Positions 25,501-38,404 of a stretch of DNA of 64,000 bases are shown piece by piece. The notes under the pieces are model-generated. The model worked only from the letters and a program-made list of their open reading frames with translations, was not told where the DNA came from and searched no databases. The first letter of the stretch is position 1. Every line of letters starts with the position of its first letter. Origin of the DNA: Carallia brachiata (Eukaryota > Streptophyta > Magnoliopsida > Malpighiales > Rhizophoraceae); the NCBI GenBank assembly GCA_021464245.1, contig JADCRB010000013.1:7675445-7739444 (forward strand), written 5' to 3'. A program made the position numbers and the translations under genes.

Positions 25501-26555
25501 ATGATAATGACTTGAAATAGTTTTTTTTTTATTTAAATTATTGATCTAAATTTAATTTTTTAAAATTTAGTGACTCAAAAAAATACTTATCCCCCCGCTA
25601 AGGAAGCTTCTGCCTAACATTTGTTTTTTTTTTTTTTCACTCGCTCTAGTAAATAACTGTCTTACTTTTGGGCAACCATTCTAGTTACTGTCATTAGAAT
25701 TGGATACAATGCCTTAACCTGCCGTTGGACAGCTTAGCAATCCCATCGTCACCTAAGTTTCAAAAGGAAAATAAAATCATTTTCCTTGTTCTCTAATCAA
25801 AGTCAACGATTGATTGAGAAAAAAAAAAAACTTAGGAGTTTAATACATAAGGCTTCAAATAGAATGAAAGTTATATAAATTATTGAATGATTAATTTGAT
25901 ATTATTAGATAAAATTATATTATTATTTTTATTCTATATTTTAAGAAAATTTGTATTTTTGTTCACATTTTTTTAGTACGTATAACTTATTCATTATTTT
26001 ACACTACATAATAAATAATATCTACTTAAAATTTAAAAGAAAAAAAAAAATATAAAATTAGCAAGTATTACTATTTAAATAATTAGGTATTAATGCTCAA
26101 TTATAAACTGAGTAATTAATACTCAAATAAGAATCCAAAGCACTACGCCTTGCATTGCAATTCAAGCATAGAAGGGCAATAGGGGCAATAATCTAATCTG
26201 CAAGACAAAGCAAATCTAGTACAAGCCAAAAGGGCCAGAAATGAATGCAGGAATCCTTTTTTTTTTTTTGGGTTAGAGAAACTTAAGCGTAAATTTAAGC
26301 AATTAGTTGAACAACAACATTGTTTAATTTAAGCAATTAATTTAACAACAAAAGCATTGTTTATTGTCTGCCGTAATTTCCTGTCCAAAAATTGTCTTCC
26401 GTAATTTAGATAAAACCCAGACAGAACATTACTGGGACTAAAAGGCAACAGTGTTTTTTTTTTTCTTGGAGAAAAAAGAAATTTAACTTGCCGTTTGGGC
26501 ACGGCTGGTCCCGCGCTTTTCTTCTTCTTCACTTGAATTTCTTGGGAACGGTGGG
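22533..26555. other. Divergent intergenic region between the hydrolase and XYN1
   Basis: 22533-22900 is GC-rich and is the leader/promoter of the minus-strand hydrolase. The rest is AT-rich with pyrimidine tracts and one LINE RNase H remnant (23690-24010). A moderately GC-rich patch at 24540-24700 on the minus strand has no recognised product. The last ~300 bp is the XYN1 promoter side. Confidence 0.6.
23690..24010 (-). pseudogene. LINE-type RNase H-like domain remnant
   Basis: On the minus strand, one frame contains GGFVGSAGITTNMVAELFGM, the alpha-helix region of the RNase H domain (RVT_3 type) of plant non-LTR retrotransposons. After a frame shift, downstream sequence reads LEIDCLEALHLI followed by VNELLYGL, the next block of the same domain, where the Asp is one of the metal ligands. 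The order and spacing fit, but stops and shifts interrupt it. No reverse transcriptase or poly(A) end is left, so this is a short relic. Confidence 0.6.
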
Positions 26556-26563
26556 TATATAAA
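26556..26563 (+). promoter_or_regulatory. TATA box of XYN1
   Basis: TATATAAA lies about 200 bp before the XYN1 ATG in an otherwise mixed-composition region, at a distance that fits transcription start near 26590 and a leader of about 175 bp. Position and sequence are the only support. Confidence 0.55.
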
Positions 26564-26764
26564 TGCGGAGGCTTTCCATTTGCTGCATCGGTGGTCAAGC
26601 TTCCAACACAAATCCCCAGCGAAGGCAAAGCCAGGTATAATGTTTCCGGTCCCTATCCACGTGAAAGTATTAAAATTTGGCTAACTCTGTATTGTATTCC
26701 ACTCACTGGGAGCTGTTTTTGGCTTGATCATTGTGTTGGGTAGAGATCGGAAGCAAGAGCAACA

Positions 26765-29700
26765 ATGGAGAACAACCCAGAAGCGAATGACGGTAATGAG
26801 GGTTCGGAGGTACGAGGTTTGACCATTTAATGGCTGTTTTTAGGCTTTTCTTGTACTGGGGGTAGGGAATTTTTTAGTTTCTTGGATTGGGGTTTCTTGA
26901 TTCTTTTGTTCTTTTGTTGTGTCTGGATGAGTATCTCTTGTTTGGTGGCTTTCTAGGAGGTTGTTTTGGAGTTTATTGAATTGGTCAGTCCATTGTGTAG
27001 GCTCTTGGTATTGTTGTTATTTTGTTTCCCTTAATGGCAAAATAGTGAATCTAAGCTTAGTGATGAACCCGAAACGATTTTGCTAGAAATGCAGATGAAT
27101 GTTTATATTTATGATTCAGATTTTTGCCAAACAGTTAGTCCTCTGCGAGTTAAGTGTTATTCCATTTAGAGACATACATTACACAAATCTATGTGTGTTT
27201 TGTGTGTTTCAAGTGTGTGTTAGTGAAGTATATGGCATTGGTATTTGGCCATTAAAGGATCTGAGCCGGAATTAGGAGCCTTTCTGACCGGATATTTTTC
27301 CTCCTTTTCTTTTAGAGTAACAAAATATTATGTTTAGCGGCAAAGTTTATCAGAACCCATATCCATAATAGAAAGATATTTTCTTTTTGATCTCAGTTTA
27401 TACAGCTTTTACCATTTGATCAGCAGATATATGATGAATGAATTCTACATCACATTTAGAAAAATAAATTTCATGGATGTGATATTCTCCACTCCGGGTA
27501 TCAACTTGTACTTGAGTCATTCTCTTCTTAGCAGGTCATAAACCAGAACCTGATCGATTCAAGTAGCAGAAATGTCACTAATATCATAGCAAACCATGAC
27601 TTCTCTAGAGGATTGCATTCTTGGCACCCAAATTGCTGCGATGGCTTTGTGGTTTCACCAGATTCTGGTCACCCGGGATTTCGAGCAACTTCTGCTGGTC
27701 ATTATGCAGTTGTTTCAAATCGAAAGTGCTGGCAAGGGTTAGAGCAGGATATCACAAGCAAGGTTTCTCCAGGTTCCACTTACTCAGTTTCTGCAGTTGT
27801 CGGAGCATCAGGACCTATTCAAGATCCGCTGATATACTTGCAACTTTGAAGCTGGAGTATCAAGATTCAGCAACTAGTTATCTGTTCATTGGAAAGTAAT
27901 AAAATCTGGTGCTTGATTTTTGCCATCTTAAAATCTTTAAATCAAGAATAAAAATTGTGCTCATGATATTTAATATTGCAGAACTTCTGCATCAAAGGAG
28001 AAATGGGAAAAATTGGAAGGCAATTTCACCTTGTCCTCCATGCCTGATCGAGTTGTTTTCTACTTGGAAGGGCCTTCCCCTGGAGTGGACCTACTTATAC
28101 AATCAGTACTTATTAACTGTTCCAGTCCAAGCGAGTTCAGCGTAATTATTCATCTAAACTATTTCACTTCTTCATCGAATCTTCGGAAAGAGAACTTTGA
28201 TGAAATACATTTACATTTGAGAGTCTGGACTCTGTATACAAGGGTAACAGAATAGTCAAGTCCAGTAAATGTGAAGGCTTTTACAAGTAATCTCTATTCA
28301 TTCTTTCACATTTTATGGCTAAGCAAAATGGTTAAGATTTTCCAAAAAGAGGAATGTTACGCATTATGTGATAGCCAGACACATGCTCATGTGCACTTAA
28401 ATTTAAGAGCATGCATCTATACGCGAGTATATTATCATTTTTTTTCTTAACTGTAGACCATAGATGATAAATTAACACCTGTTTTCTTCCTGTCTTCTGA
28501 AAGAACCCAAGCACTGGATGTGTGAGTGCTGGAGACGAAGATGAAAACATCATCCTGAATCCTAACTTTGACGATGGCCTGAATAATTGGTCTGGGAGAG
28601 GCTGTAAGATTGTCTTACATGATTCTATGGCAGATGGGAAAATTGTTCCCCAGTCTGGAAAAGCTTTCGCAGCTGCGACAGACCGCACTCAGACCTGGAA
28701 TGGAATTCAGCAGGAGATAACTGGAAAAGTGCAAAGAAAGCTTGCTTATGAAATCACTGCTGTTGTTCGGATATATGGTAATAATGTCTCTAATGCTGAT
28801 GTACGGGCCACTTTATGGGTTCAAACACCAGATCTCCGGGAACAATATATAGGCATTGCAAAGTAAGTTATTTTCTCTACATTGAATCTTCTCTAGACAA
28901 TAGTTACCATTGTTTATGTGAAATATGCAGCCATCTGGTTTTCCGTGTGTTCACATATTTTCATAATTTTAAACCAATCATACATGTCCTTATATCATAT
29001 TCAATCGTGATAGCTTCCCTTTTTTTTTTGTTTCTTTCCTTTTTCCTTTGAAGAATCAGGGTGTTTGCTAGAACAGGTATGCTATCCGTTCAATGACTTA
29101 ATGAGCTTCTCTGCATTATGTCTTGGCAGAGCCAGAAATTTTTTCTGATGGGGGCAAATATATAGATACACATGCATATAAAAAATCGGTTACACACACA
29201 CAAATATTGTCATAATACAAATGAAAGAAAACAGTTTGTATGCACATGAAAAATATGGCTCCACCACTGATTATGTCTGATGAATGCAATGATAATTTCT
29301 TTGGTTTGTAGTCTGCAGGCAACAGATAAGGACTGGGTACAGCTGCAGGGGAAGTTCCTTCTAAATGGTTCCCCTAAAAGAGTAGTCATTTATCTAGAAG
29401 GTCCGCCTGCGGGCACAGATATTCTTCTCAACAGTTTAATTGTAAAGCATGCAAAGAAAATCCCTCCCTCACCTCGTCCAGTAATTGAGGTTGGTCAAAT
29501 GAACAAATTAAAGTTTTAAGCTGAAATTTTAGTGATAAAATGTTGAATTTGAATCACAATGATTGAATGAACTAGACGGGTTCATTGGCATTTTGATGTT
29601 GCCTTATTAGTTTGTGTCATACAATTTTAGGATTCACACATTGTTTTATTGCACAGAATCCTGCTTTTGGAGTTAATATAATACAGAATAGCAATCTCAG

Positions 29701-31854
29701 CGACGGAACCAACGGGTGGTTTCCTCTTGGCAGTTGCACTCTCAGTGTTGCAACAGGTTCTCCACATATACTTCCTCCAATGGCTGGGGAATCCCTTGGA
29801 CCTCACGAACCTTTAAGTGGTCGTTACATCCTTGTGACCAAACGCACACAGACTTGGATGGGTCCTGCACAGATGATCAGTGACAAGATCAAGCTCTTTT
29901 TAACATATCAGGTATCAGCTTGGGTTAAGATTGGTTCTGGAGCAACTGCCCCTCAAAATGTAAATGTTGCGCTGGGTGTGGAATCAATGGGTCAATGGGG
30001 GACAAGTTGAGATTAGTGATGATAGATGGCATGACCTTGGTGGATCCTTCAGAATTGAGAAGCAACCATCCAAGGTCATGGTCTATGTCCAAGGTCCTGC
30101 TCCGGGTGTTGACTTGATGGTTGCAGGACTTCAGATATTTCCTGTTGACCGACAGACAAGATTCAAACATTTGAGGATGCGTACAGACAAGGTAGTTTCT
30201 GCCTCTGATTGCTAACTGAATCAAACTCAGATGCATAACTAAAACTGGTCCAATATCCTTTCATAACCCTCATCATAGATGATATTAGACTATGCGGCAA
30301 GTTTTTTTTTTTTTTTCCTTTTGAAAAGCAACTTGTTCAGAACATAAATATAAGAAACAAGTCTTCCTCTTGTCAACAGCATTGCCTGTAATTAGGTACT
30401 ACATAAAATTGTGGGCCTTGTGGAACTCCTAGGTTGCTTGTGTGAGTTGGGCACTGGAATATATTTAATATGAAACTTGCATTACAGCTATGTCTAATTT
30501 TCTTTTTCCTTTTCACGTTTCTTTAGTCAATTGCGATTTGTAATGTTAGTGGCATAACATCATTGGAAGCAGTATATCATTTCCAATCCAACTGCTGATG
30601 CACTTTGAACCTAAGCACATAAGTTGAATATATGACAAACAAATGAGTAATTTCTTAAAACCATCATGCTCAATGAAGTATATTCCATCACATGGCCATC
30701 CTATATTTGACGTTTCTTGTTTACTTCCATCACAGCTCCGTAAGCGCGATGTCACATTGAAGTTTTCAGTAGGGAATTCAGGTGATTTGGTTGGCAGCTT
30801 TGTAAAGGTCGTACAAACTCAAAACAGTTTTCCATTTGGGTCATGCATGAACAGGACAAACATAGACAATGAAGATTTCGTTAACTTCTTTGTGAAAAAT
30901 TTCAACTGGGCTGTGTTTGGAAATGAGTTGAAGTGGTATTGGACAGAGCCACAACAGGGAAACTTCAATTACAAGGAGGATGCTGATGATATGTTAGATT
31001 TGTGCAAGAAAAACAACATAGAGACCCGGGGCCATTGTATCTTCTGGGATGTGGACGGTGCTGTCCAGTCTTGGATTAAAGCGCTGAACAAAGATGACTT
31101 GAATAAGGCTGTTCAAAATCGTTTGACAGGACTTCTAACTCGCTATAAGGGAAAGTTCAGGCATTATGACGTCAACAATGAGATGCTGCATGGATCATTC
31201 TATCCAGATCGGCTGGGGAAAGATATCCGAGCATATATGTTCAAGACTGCGAATCAATTAGATGGCTCTGCCACTCTGTTTGTGAATGACTATCATGTGG
31301 AGGATGGAGATGACCCCAGATCATCTCCAGAAAAGTACATTGAACATATTCTTGATTTGCAAGAGCAAGGTGCTCCTGTTGGTGGAATCGGAGTTCAAGG
31401 ACATATCGATAATCCAATTGGATCTATAGTCTCTTCTGCACTGGATAAATTGGGTATTCTTGGTCTTCCAATATGGTTTACGGAGCTAGATGTGTCCTCC
31501 ATTAATGAATACATCAGAGCTGACGACTTGGAAGTCATGCTTCGAGAAGCTTTTGCTCACCCTGCTGTGGATGGGATCATGCTCTGGGGTTTTTGGGAGC
31601 TGTTCATGAGCCGGGACAATGCGCATTTGGTCAATGCAGAAGGAGAACTCAATGAAGCAGGCAAAAGATACATTGATCTTAAACGCGAGTGGCTGTCTCA
31701 TGCTCGTGGCCATATCGATGGACAGGGACAATTCACATTCAGAGGCTTTCATGGCACATACAGCGTGGAAATCGTTAGTGCTTCTAAGAAGGTTAACAAA
31801 ACATTTGTTGTTGATAAGGATGACTCTCCCCAGATAATATCCATAGACTTGTAA
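26765..31854 (+). CDS. XYN1: Endo-1,4-beta-xylanase, GH10 with three CBM22-like modules
   Basis: Seven exons: 26765-26809, 27535-27895, 27982-28141, 28504-28862, 29312-29489, 29657-30191 and 30736-31854. The total is about 919 residues, near the length I recall for Arabidopsis XYN1. The N-terminal half holds three carbohydrate-binding modules (about residues 20-175, 190-350 and 375-540), each with an N-F-DG..W opening and a KVMVYVQGPAPGVDL-like closing motif. The last exon encodes the GH10 domain, with the acid/base Glu in HYDVNNEMLHG and the nucleophile Glu in WFTELDVSS. Plant members act on glucuronoxylan in secondary walls. No signal peptide is seen with this short first exon. Two frame breaks relative to the family: one base missing near 27822 (exon 2) and two near 29980 (exon 6). 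The GH10 exon itself is open. Confidence 0.93.
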
Positions 31855-34266
31855 CTTCTCAAGCAACTGCTGCTTCACCTAAAACAAGCTACTGATGGTA
31901 TACTAAGTTTTGATATCCTTTGGAAAACTTAAGATAAAAAGAAAGCTGAAATCTTATTCCCTTGCCGAATCCGATACTTGCTGTTGTTGTTTCTCGGTAT
32001 GCCCTACTATGATACCAAAATAATATGCAGGTTTCCTATTGTATAATGTAAGTGTGAAGATAATAAAATTACCATGTTGGTTGTGAATAATAATAATACT
32101 ATTGTTTCCTTGTATTTATGAGCAATTTTATGTTTCTCCCCTTAAACTACAATTTCATTTTGGGCTGGAATTTACCCTCGTACTAAGAGCTGGGATGGGG
32201 TTGGTGAACAGGTTTAGCATTGGAACAAAACTGCTCGTCTTATTTGATTCACATAAAGTGCTCATCTTCAAATTTGATTGATGGTGTTTTTCTTTTTCGG
32301 TGATTGGTTGGGATTCCATATTTGGGCATATAAGGAGATGGGAGCGCAGCTGAGGCGAGGGTCAGTGGTGAGAGGCACATCCCCCACCACTTGGACTAAC
32401 GCTTACCTACTGATGATAATATTAGTTTCAACCTGGTGGACAAACCGTAACCCCGCTGCAACAGAACAACAAAATGGAGTTCAAAATGAACTAAGGCCCA
32501 TGTTGAAGGCCTGAAAAGCCCATAAACTTCTGGTCACCTGCAACATAGACAACTGCAGGTGGGCCCAGTCCACAGTACGTCACTCTCCCAAGATGGAGTT
32601 AACTGCTACTGGAATCTAAAACTTCCATGTTATAGTTATAGTTAACCCATTTAGATAGTTTATACTTTAAATCATGGCCATGAATTTTGTCCTAGTGGGT
32701 TCCAATCAGGTTGAATATGAATCAGAGATATACTGTGCAAACATTTAAATGCTTAGAACCGGACGTGATTTCTACCCACGAGATCTGCAAGAAGCACCCA
32801 TGAACGAGTCACAAAATTAATCCTGTTTGGATCACAATATAGAGGAGATAAAAATTGGAGAAGAGTGGAAATTTACATTTTTCTATCGTGTTTGGAAAAA
32901 GTTAATAATAGGAAGTAAAATTTAAAATTTCTCGTTTAAATATAGTGAAAAGTGCAAAAAAAAAAAATGTATAAGAATATGAATTTTACCCATATGTTTT
33001 TTTTGAAATCAAATTTCACCCTTATATCAAATTGATGAATGTTAATAAAAAGGGTTGAATTGAATAAATTAGTCATTCTATGAATAAAGTAGGAGAATGA
33101 ATGATTTTTCTCTCAATTTTGAAAAATAAGATCTGATGGGTCAGCATGAAAAATTAATTTTCCTCTTCCCAAAAAATTTTCTTAACACAAGTATGATCCC
33201 CCCCTTTTTTTTTCTCTCTTTTTAATCATATGGAAGCTAAAAGCCTTTTTTTTTTTTTTTCCCTCTCTTGTTCTTCCTTTTCCTCTTTTCCAAAGGCCAC
33301 AAAGGTTTGGTCCAGAGAATGCTGGCATAACATGTATTCATTCTAGGGCTACTAAAAAAAATGGGCCAGCTAAGGGTCCAAAGATTCTGGGTCCCATGGT
33401 CCAAACCACAATGAAAGTTTATTTATAGAGGTAAATAAAGAAGAGTTGGAACATGAGTTGAAAATTGAAATGGACCACCAGTCATTCAATTCTCCAATTA
33501 CATGTTGAAATGCAAACCTTGGCGTGTCCAATTGAATTTCATATCAAAGTGGGGGCCGTTTTCTGATTTGTTTTAAGATTCTAGTATCCCATCAATTGAA
33601 AACCCATTTCATTTGTCTCCTTAAATCCCCAACGCCTTTAATACGAATAAAATCCACATAATATAACTAAGCATTGAAAAAAAAAAATGCTGCCCAAACC
33701 GGGATTGAGAGTGGTTAGCTCAGTTCAACCGCTGAACTGGCTTTCAAATGGGTCGAATCGGTCGGTCCAAAACAATGGTAAACTTGACTCAAAACTCGTA
33801 CATTTTCTTAGTGGAGCCCATGAGCAAGCCTTTTCTGATGGGTGAAGAGTCAGAGGACTAAGCAATTGATAATTTATTCTTGCAATAAACTTTGGTTGTT
33901 GCAGAATAATTTCTGTGACGTGGCCGCGGACAACGCCAAGTATAAAAAGAGTTTAGAGGGGAATAAAAACAATCTCCGTCATTGGCATCTAATCAAAAAA
34001 TTACACGTCACTGATTGATATATTGGGAATCAAACACCAAGTCAAGTTGTCCATATTTTTTTTAGGAAGCGGATAATATTAGGCAATTACCATACATATA
34101 ACGAACGAGATCCCCGGACGGATCATATTGCAAATCAACGAATGATACATATATCATATTCACAGGAGACACCCTACATTTTCGCAGTTTCAAATTCCAC
34201 CGCGGCCATTGAAAATAGAAAAACACTTGCTGTGCACACAGAAATAATGAACACAATTAAACATAG
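31855..34266. other. Intergenic region between XYN1 and the LTR retrotransposon
   Basis: XYN1 3' UTR, then AT-rich DNA with T/C homopolymers. The segment 32820-33190 has the TGTTTGGA opening and a second internal TGTTTGGAAA like the Tourist MITE at 57641, suggesting a degenerate relative, but its right end and target duplication were not found. No gene was recognised. Confidence 0.55.
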
Positions 34267-34278
34267 TGTAAACAAATA

Positions 34279-34319
<41 letters not shown>

Positions 34320-34951
34320 GGTTGGCCGCCAACCTTGAAGTCAAGGTTGGCAGCCAACCTTTAAAAGCCACCAACCAATTGGTTGGTGGCAGGCAGGTGG
34401 GGGAGGCCTATAAATGGCCTCCCCCAATCAATTGAAGAAGAAAAAAGAAGAGCGAGCAGAGCAGCAAAAGAAAAAAAAAAAAAGGAAGAGCAGCGCAGCG
34501 CAAAAAAAAAAAAAAAAAAGAAAGAAAAAAAAAGAAAAAAAAAGAGAGAGATAGTAAAAAAAAAAAAAAAATCGAAATATTACAAATCCGGCTGGATTAA
34601 GCTCATACGGCCCTCAGCAAAATCAGGCAACTCATCCGAGAACAAGTCCATTCGACCCTCGGTGAAATTAAGTCAGATCAGCTCAGATCGAGTCTCTACG
34701 GTTCCTAAACGTAGTCAAAACATCCAAATCAGACAAGTTTCAGTCTATCCAGTTCAAGAAAAAGCGGTGGAAATTATTTCTGTCCAGATCAACCTCGTGC
34801 AACCCTTGACGGAGTCAAAAAAGGAACACTAATCGGAGGATCTACGGAGATCGACCCCACGTAAATTTTCTTTTACTTTACAATTTTTATTTGTAATTTA
34901 TTTTTGTATTTTCGAGTTTAATTGTTTTAGGCTCGAAATTTACGCTTTACA
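34267..34951 (+). repeat. 5' LTR
   Basis: 685 bp, TG...CA ended, with an A homopolymer (34284-34317), a stack of palindromes, a TATA box, an AG-rich low-complexity block (34435-34575) and a U5 end rich in A/T. It matches 43716-44413 along its whole length, and 45063-45730 mainly in the part downstream of the TATA box. Confidence 0.93.
34367..34425 (+). promoter_or_regulatory. LTR core promoter: 24-bp palindrome and TATA box inside an inverted repeat
   Basis: 34367-34390 is a perfect 24-bp palindrome (half site GCCACCAACCAA). 34399-34408 (GGGGGAGGCC) and 34416-34425 (GGCCTCCCCC) are perfect inverted arms separated only by TATAAAT (34409-34415). The TATA motif lies in the loop of a potential GC-rich hairpin. 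The same arrangement recurs in the other two LTRs (TATAAAT at 43860-43866 and 45199-45205). Confidence 0.75.
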
Positions 34952-34957
34952 AATTTT

Positions 34958-34975
34958 TGGCACGCTCGGTGGGAC
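34958..34975 (+). other. Primer binding site
   Basis: TGGCACGCTCGGTGGGAC begins seven bases after the 5' LTR. The TGG start and position are those of a tRNA primer binding site for minus-strand DNA synthesis. I cannot assign the tRNA without a search. Confidence 0.65.
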
Positions 34976-35091
34976 ATCTTCACCTCCCATCTCTTGTTCC
35001 GTAAAAAAAAAAAAAAGTAAAAAGTAAAAAAGTAAAAAGTAAAAAAAAAAAGTAAAAAAGTAAAAAGTAAAAAGTAAAAAGTAAAAAAAAA

Positions 35092-35123
<32 letters not shown>

Positions 35124-35146
35124 TTTACAGGTGTTCAGCACATCAA

Positions 35147-37110
35147 ATGGCACCGAAAAGGAGTACAACTGCTGCCACAAAAAAGAAGGCAACGGCTCCA
35201 TTGCCTGCATCAACTACCCTACCTGGGTACGCAGGTCCAGAAACCCGGGGACGGACACAATTTCTTGCCGTCCAAACCCGACAAAATGTCGAAATGGAGA
35301 GTCCACAGCTTGCACAACAGGATCTCTCCCCTGACTCTCTTGCCGCATGGAGGAGTCGATCACCCACCCCGATCGAAATCGGGGGCAACACGACGAAACC
35401 TGCTCAACAAAATCCAACCCACATAGAAGAATCAGAAGAGTTTTCTCCCCCAGCTTTCCCGGAGCCTCATCTGTTGCCGTCATGATGACCAACACAACCA
35501 GCACAGAGGAAAGGATTTCAGAATTGGAGAACAAAATTTTGCAGCTGATCAGAGTCGTCGAGGAAAAAGATCAACAGATCGCAGCTCTCAAAGGAAAAGC
35601 CCCGATCCAAGTTGATCCCGAAATCCGCGAGGAGCAACCATATCCACCCGGTTTCACTCCAGAAGCCACACCAGCCGACGTCTTCCCTGCAGAAAAGCGA
35701 CCAGGTAGTTCTACACAGCTGCCACCCTCAAATTCGTAGCTTCGCTATCTGTTCAACAATTGCAGGAAATGATAGCCAATACGATCCGACTGCAACAAGC
35801 TACATCCTTCCAAGGATCACAGATGTACGTCAAACCGTACACCAGACGGATCGAAAGTCTCAACATGCCCTTGGGCTACCAGCCGCCCAAATTTCAACAA
35901 TTCGACGGACGAGGCGATCCCAAACAGCACATCGCCCACTTCGTTGAAACCTGCAACAACGCAGGGACTTACGGAGATCTCTTGGTGAAGCAGTTTGTTC
36001 GTTCACTCAGGGAGACCGCTTTCACCTGGTTCATAAATCTTGAACCAGAATCGATCGACAGTTGGGAACAGCTACAACGAGAGTTCCTCAACAGATTTTT
36101 CAGCACTCGAAGGACGGTAAGTATGATGGAGCTTACCAGCACCAAACAAAGGAAAGGAGAGCCCGTTGTCGAATACATCAACAGATGGCGTGCCCTCAGC
36201 TTGGACTGCAAAGATCGCCTGACGGAGACTTCTGCCGTGGAGATGTGCATCCAGGGAATGCATTGGGAGCTGTTATACATCCTGCAGGGTGTCAAACCCC
36301 GAACTTTCGAAGAACTGGCGACCCGCGCACATGATATGGAGATAAGCATCCAAACTTCCGGAGGCACGGTTCCCATCCAGTTGGACCAGCAAGGGGGCAG
36401 AAGGGAGATTAAGAAACCCAACAGCTCCGGAAAAGGAAAGAAGTGATGACTGTTGAAGCCGCACCAGTAAAAGTGGGCGCCAAAGCTAAGGTAAATCCTC
36501 CGACCCAAATAACTCAGCCAAAACAACAGGAAAGGCGGAAGGTGACATTGCGAGAGCTGGAGCAGAAGCAGTATCCATTCCCCGACTCAGACGTCCCCGA
36601 CATTCTTGAACAACTCTTGGAGGCAAAGCTGATCGAACTCCCAGAGTGCAAGCGGCCGAATGAAAAGGATCGAGTCAGCGATCCGAGATTCTGCAAATAT
36701 CACCGGATAGTAAGTCATCCAACCGAGAAGTGTTTCGTCCTGAAGGAGCTAATCATGAAGCTCAAAAGCCAGAATAAAATCATTCTGGACCAGGAAGGCA
36801 TAACCTCTGCAAACCAGACCACCATCACTTCAAAACCATCAGAAGAAGTGACACACCGTAAGGAGGAGCCGCTCGACAACAAAAAGTCGACAACGGAGAA
36901 GGTATATGAAGCTCTCCAAACCCTTCTCGCTAACCCTCAGCTGTTTACAGCTTTGCAATCAACAGAAGTGTGGCAAAATCAAGTCAGCAATACTCTCCAG
37001 ACCTCAGCTGAATCACAGCCATCAAATGAGTCTAACTCAGTGGAGCAACAGACGGCCCAAAATCATGTCGGATGTTACTCTGCTATCTCATTTTCAGATG
37101 AGGATCTCGT
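35147..37110 (+). pseudogene. Retrotransposon gag, frame-broken
   Basis: Starts MAPKRSTTAATKKKA at 35147. The N-terminal part switches frame near 35460 and carries a coiled-coil-like segment (ISELENKILQLIRVVEEK). After another switch near 35745 comes the retrotransposon gag core at about 35870-36330 (FDGRGDPKQHIAHF, FTWFINLEPESIDSW, VVEYINRWRAL). A basic linker and a fourth frame (36443 on) with the motif FCKYHRIVSHPTEKC follow, a Cys/His pattern typical of this lineage. It forms the virus-like particle core. At least three frame switches make it non-functional as read. Confidence 0.85.
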
Positions 37111-38400
37111 TGGGGTCCAAACCCCACAATCGGCCGCTGTATGTATCAGGCTATGTGAGAGAACAGAAGGTCCGACGTATTCTGATCGACGATGGTTCAG
37201 CAGTCAATATTATCCCAAGATCCACCATAAAGGAGCTCGGCATCGGTGTGATGAATTTCCGACAGCCGCCTGATGATTCATGGCTTCAATCAAGGAGGAC
37301 AGAAAGCAATTGGGATGATTCGCTTGGAGCTACTATCGGTAATCTCACTTCTAGCACTCTATTTCACGTGATTGATGCACGTACCACATATAAGATGTTG
37401 CTAGGACGACCGTGGATTCATGGAAATGGAGTTGTGCTCTCAAGCTTACATCAGTGTTTTAAGTACTACAATGGTGGCGTTCAAAAGGTCAATGCTGACT
37501 TAAAGCCATTCGATGATGCTGAATCACATTTGGCGGATGCAGTCTTCTACACTGACACAGACAATCCAGAGATCATTCCGTCAAAAGCTACTTGGACTGG
37601 GGGCATCCACAAAAAGGGAAAAGCTGTCGAAGAACCTGCCAATGCCCAACCCCAGGCTCCAACAAATGAAAAGCTGCCACAGCCTGCTGAACTTCGTCCG
37701 AAGGATGTTGCATCTTCAAGCTCCACTCCAATCCTACGCTATGTGCCGAAGTCACTACGCTCAGAAGGTCAACCCCCTTTCTCTTATTGTATTGATCCTA
37801 AACAGGAGCAAGGACATAGCCAACCCAAAACAAAGGAGCTGCACAACCTGAAGGAGACTTACACTCTGCCGATACCAAAGATTGAGCGGGTTTTGTCTTC
37901 AAAACCATTAAAAGGCTTCGTCAAACCACACACGGGGGCAGTCGAAGGCGGCTCACTTCCAGAAAGAAGAACACAGGAAGGATTTGATCCTAATGCATAC
38001 AAGCTCTTAGCCAAGGCAGGCTATGACTTCTCAAACCCGAGCACAATGGGTACGCTGCCATCCACACATGGCGCCGCTTCTCAATCATCACAGTCCCGAC
38101 CTGGCTTAGGCTATCAGGAGAAGTCACCTGTGCGGATCACGCTAAAGAGCCGAAGCCGAGCAGCTGATGCACGTCCCATCACCACCACCAAACAAGACAG
38201 GCTTATCCAGTCAAACAAAGAAGGTGAAGTCAGAGGTTCTGCATTTCATGTCACAATTAGCGAGGAGGCTAATTCCGACTCATCAGATGGTGAAGTGAAG
38301 GAGGCTCCCCCGGAACTTGAAGATGGTGGCCAAGCAACTGTTGATGAACTCAAGGAGGTCAATCTTGGCTCTCCGGAAGATCCTCGACCTACATTTGTAA
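37111..38400 (+). pseudogene. Retrotransposon aspartic protease and linker
   Basis: After a frame switch near 37110 the protein reads NRPLYVSGYVREQKVRRIL, then IDDGSAVNIIP, the pepsin-like active-site motif in the D-D-G-S-A form common in plant Ty3 elements, at about 37175-37215. A long low-conservation linker (to about 38400) leads to the reverse transcriptase in the same frame. The protease cuts the Gag-Pol polyprotein. Confidence 0.8.
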
Positions 38401-38404
38401 GTGC

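Noticed and set aside
34383..34832. Lys/Arg-rich frame inside the 5' LTR
   Set aside because: Produced by AG-rich low-complexity LTR sequence. The same artefact appears in the other LTRs.
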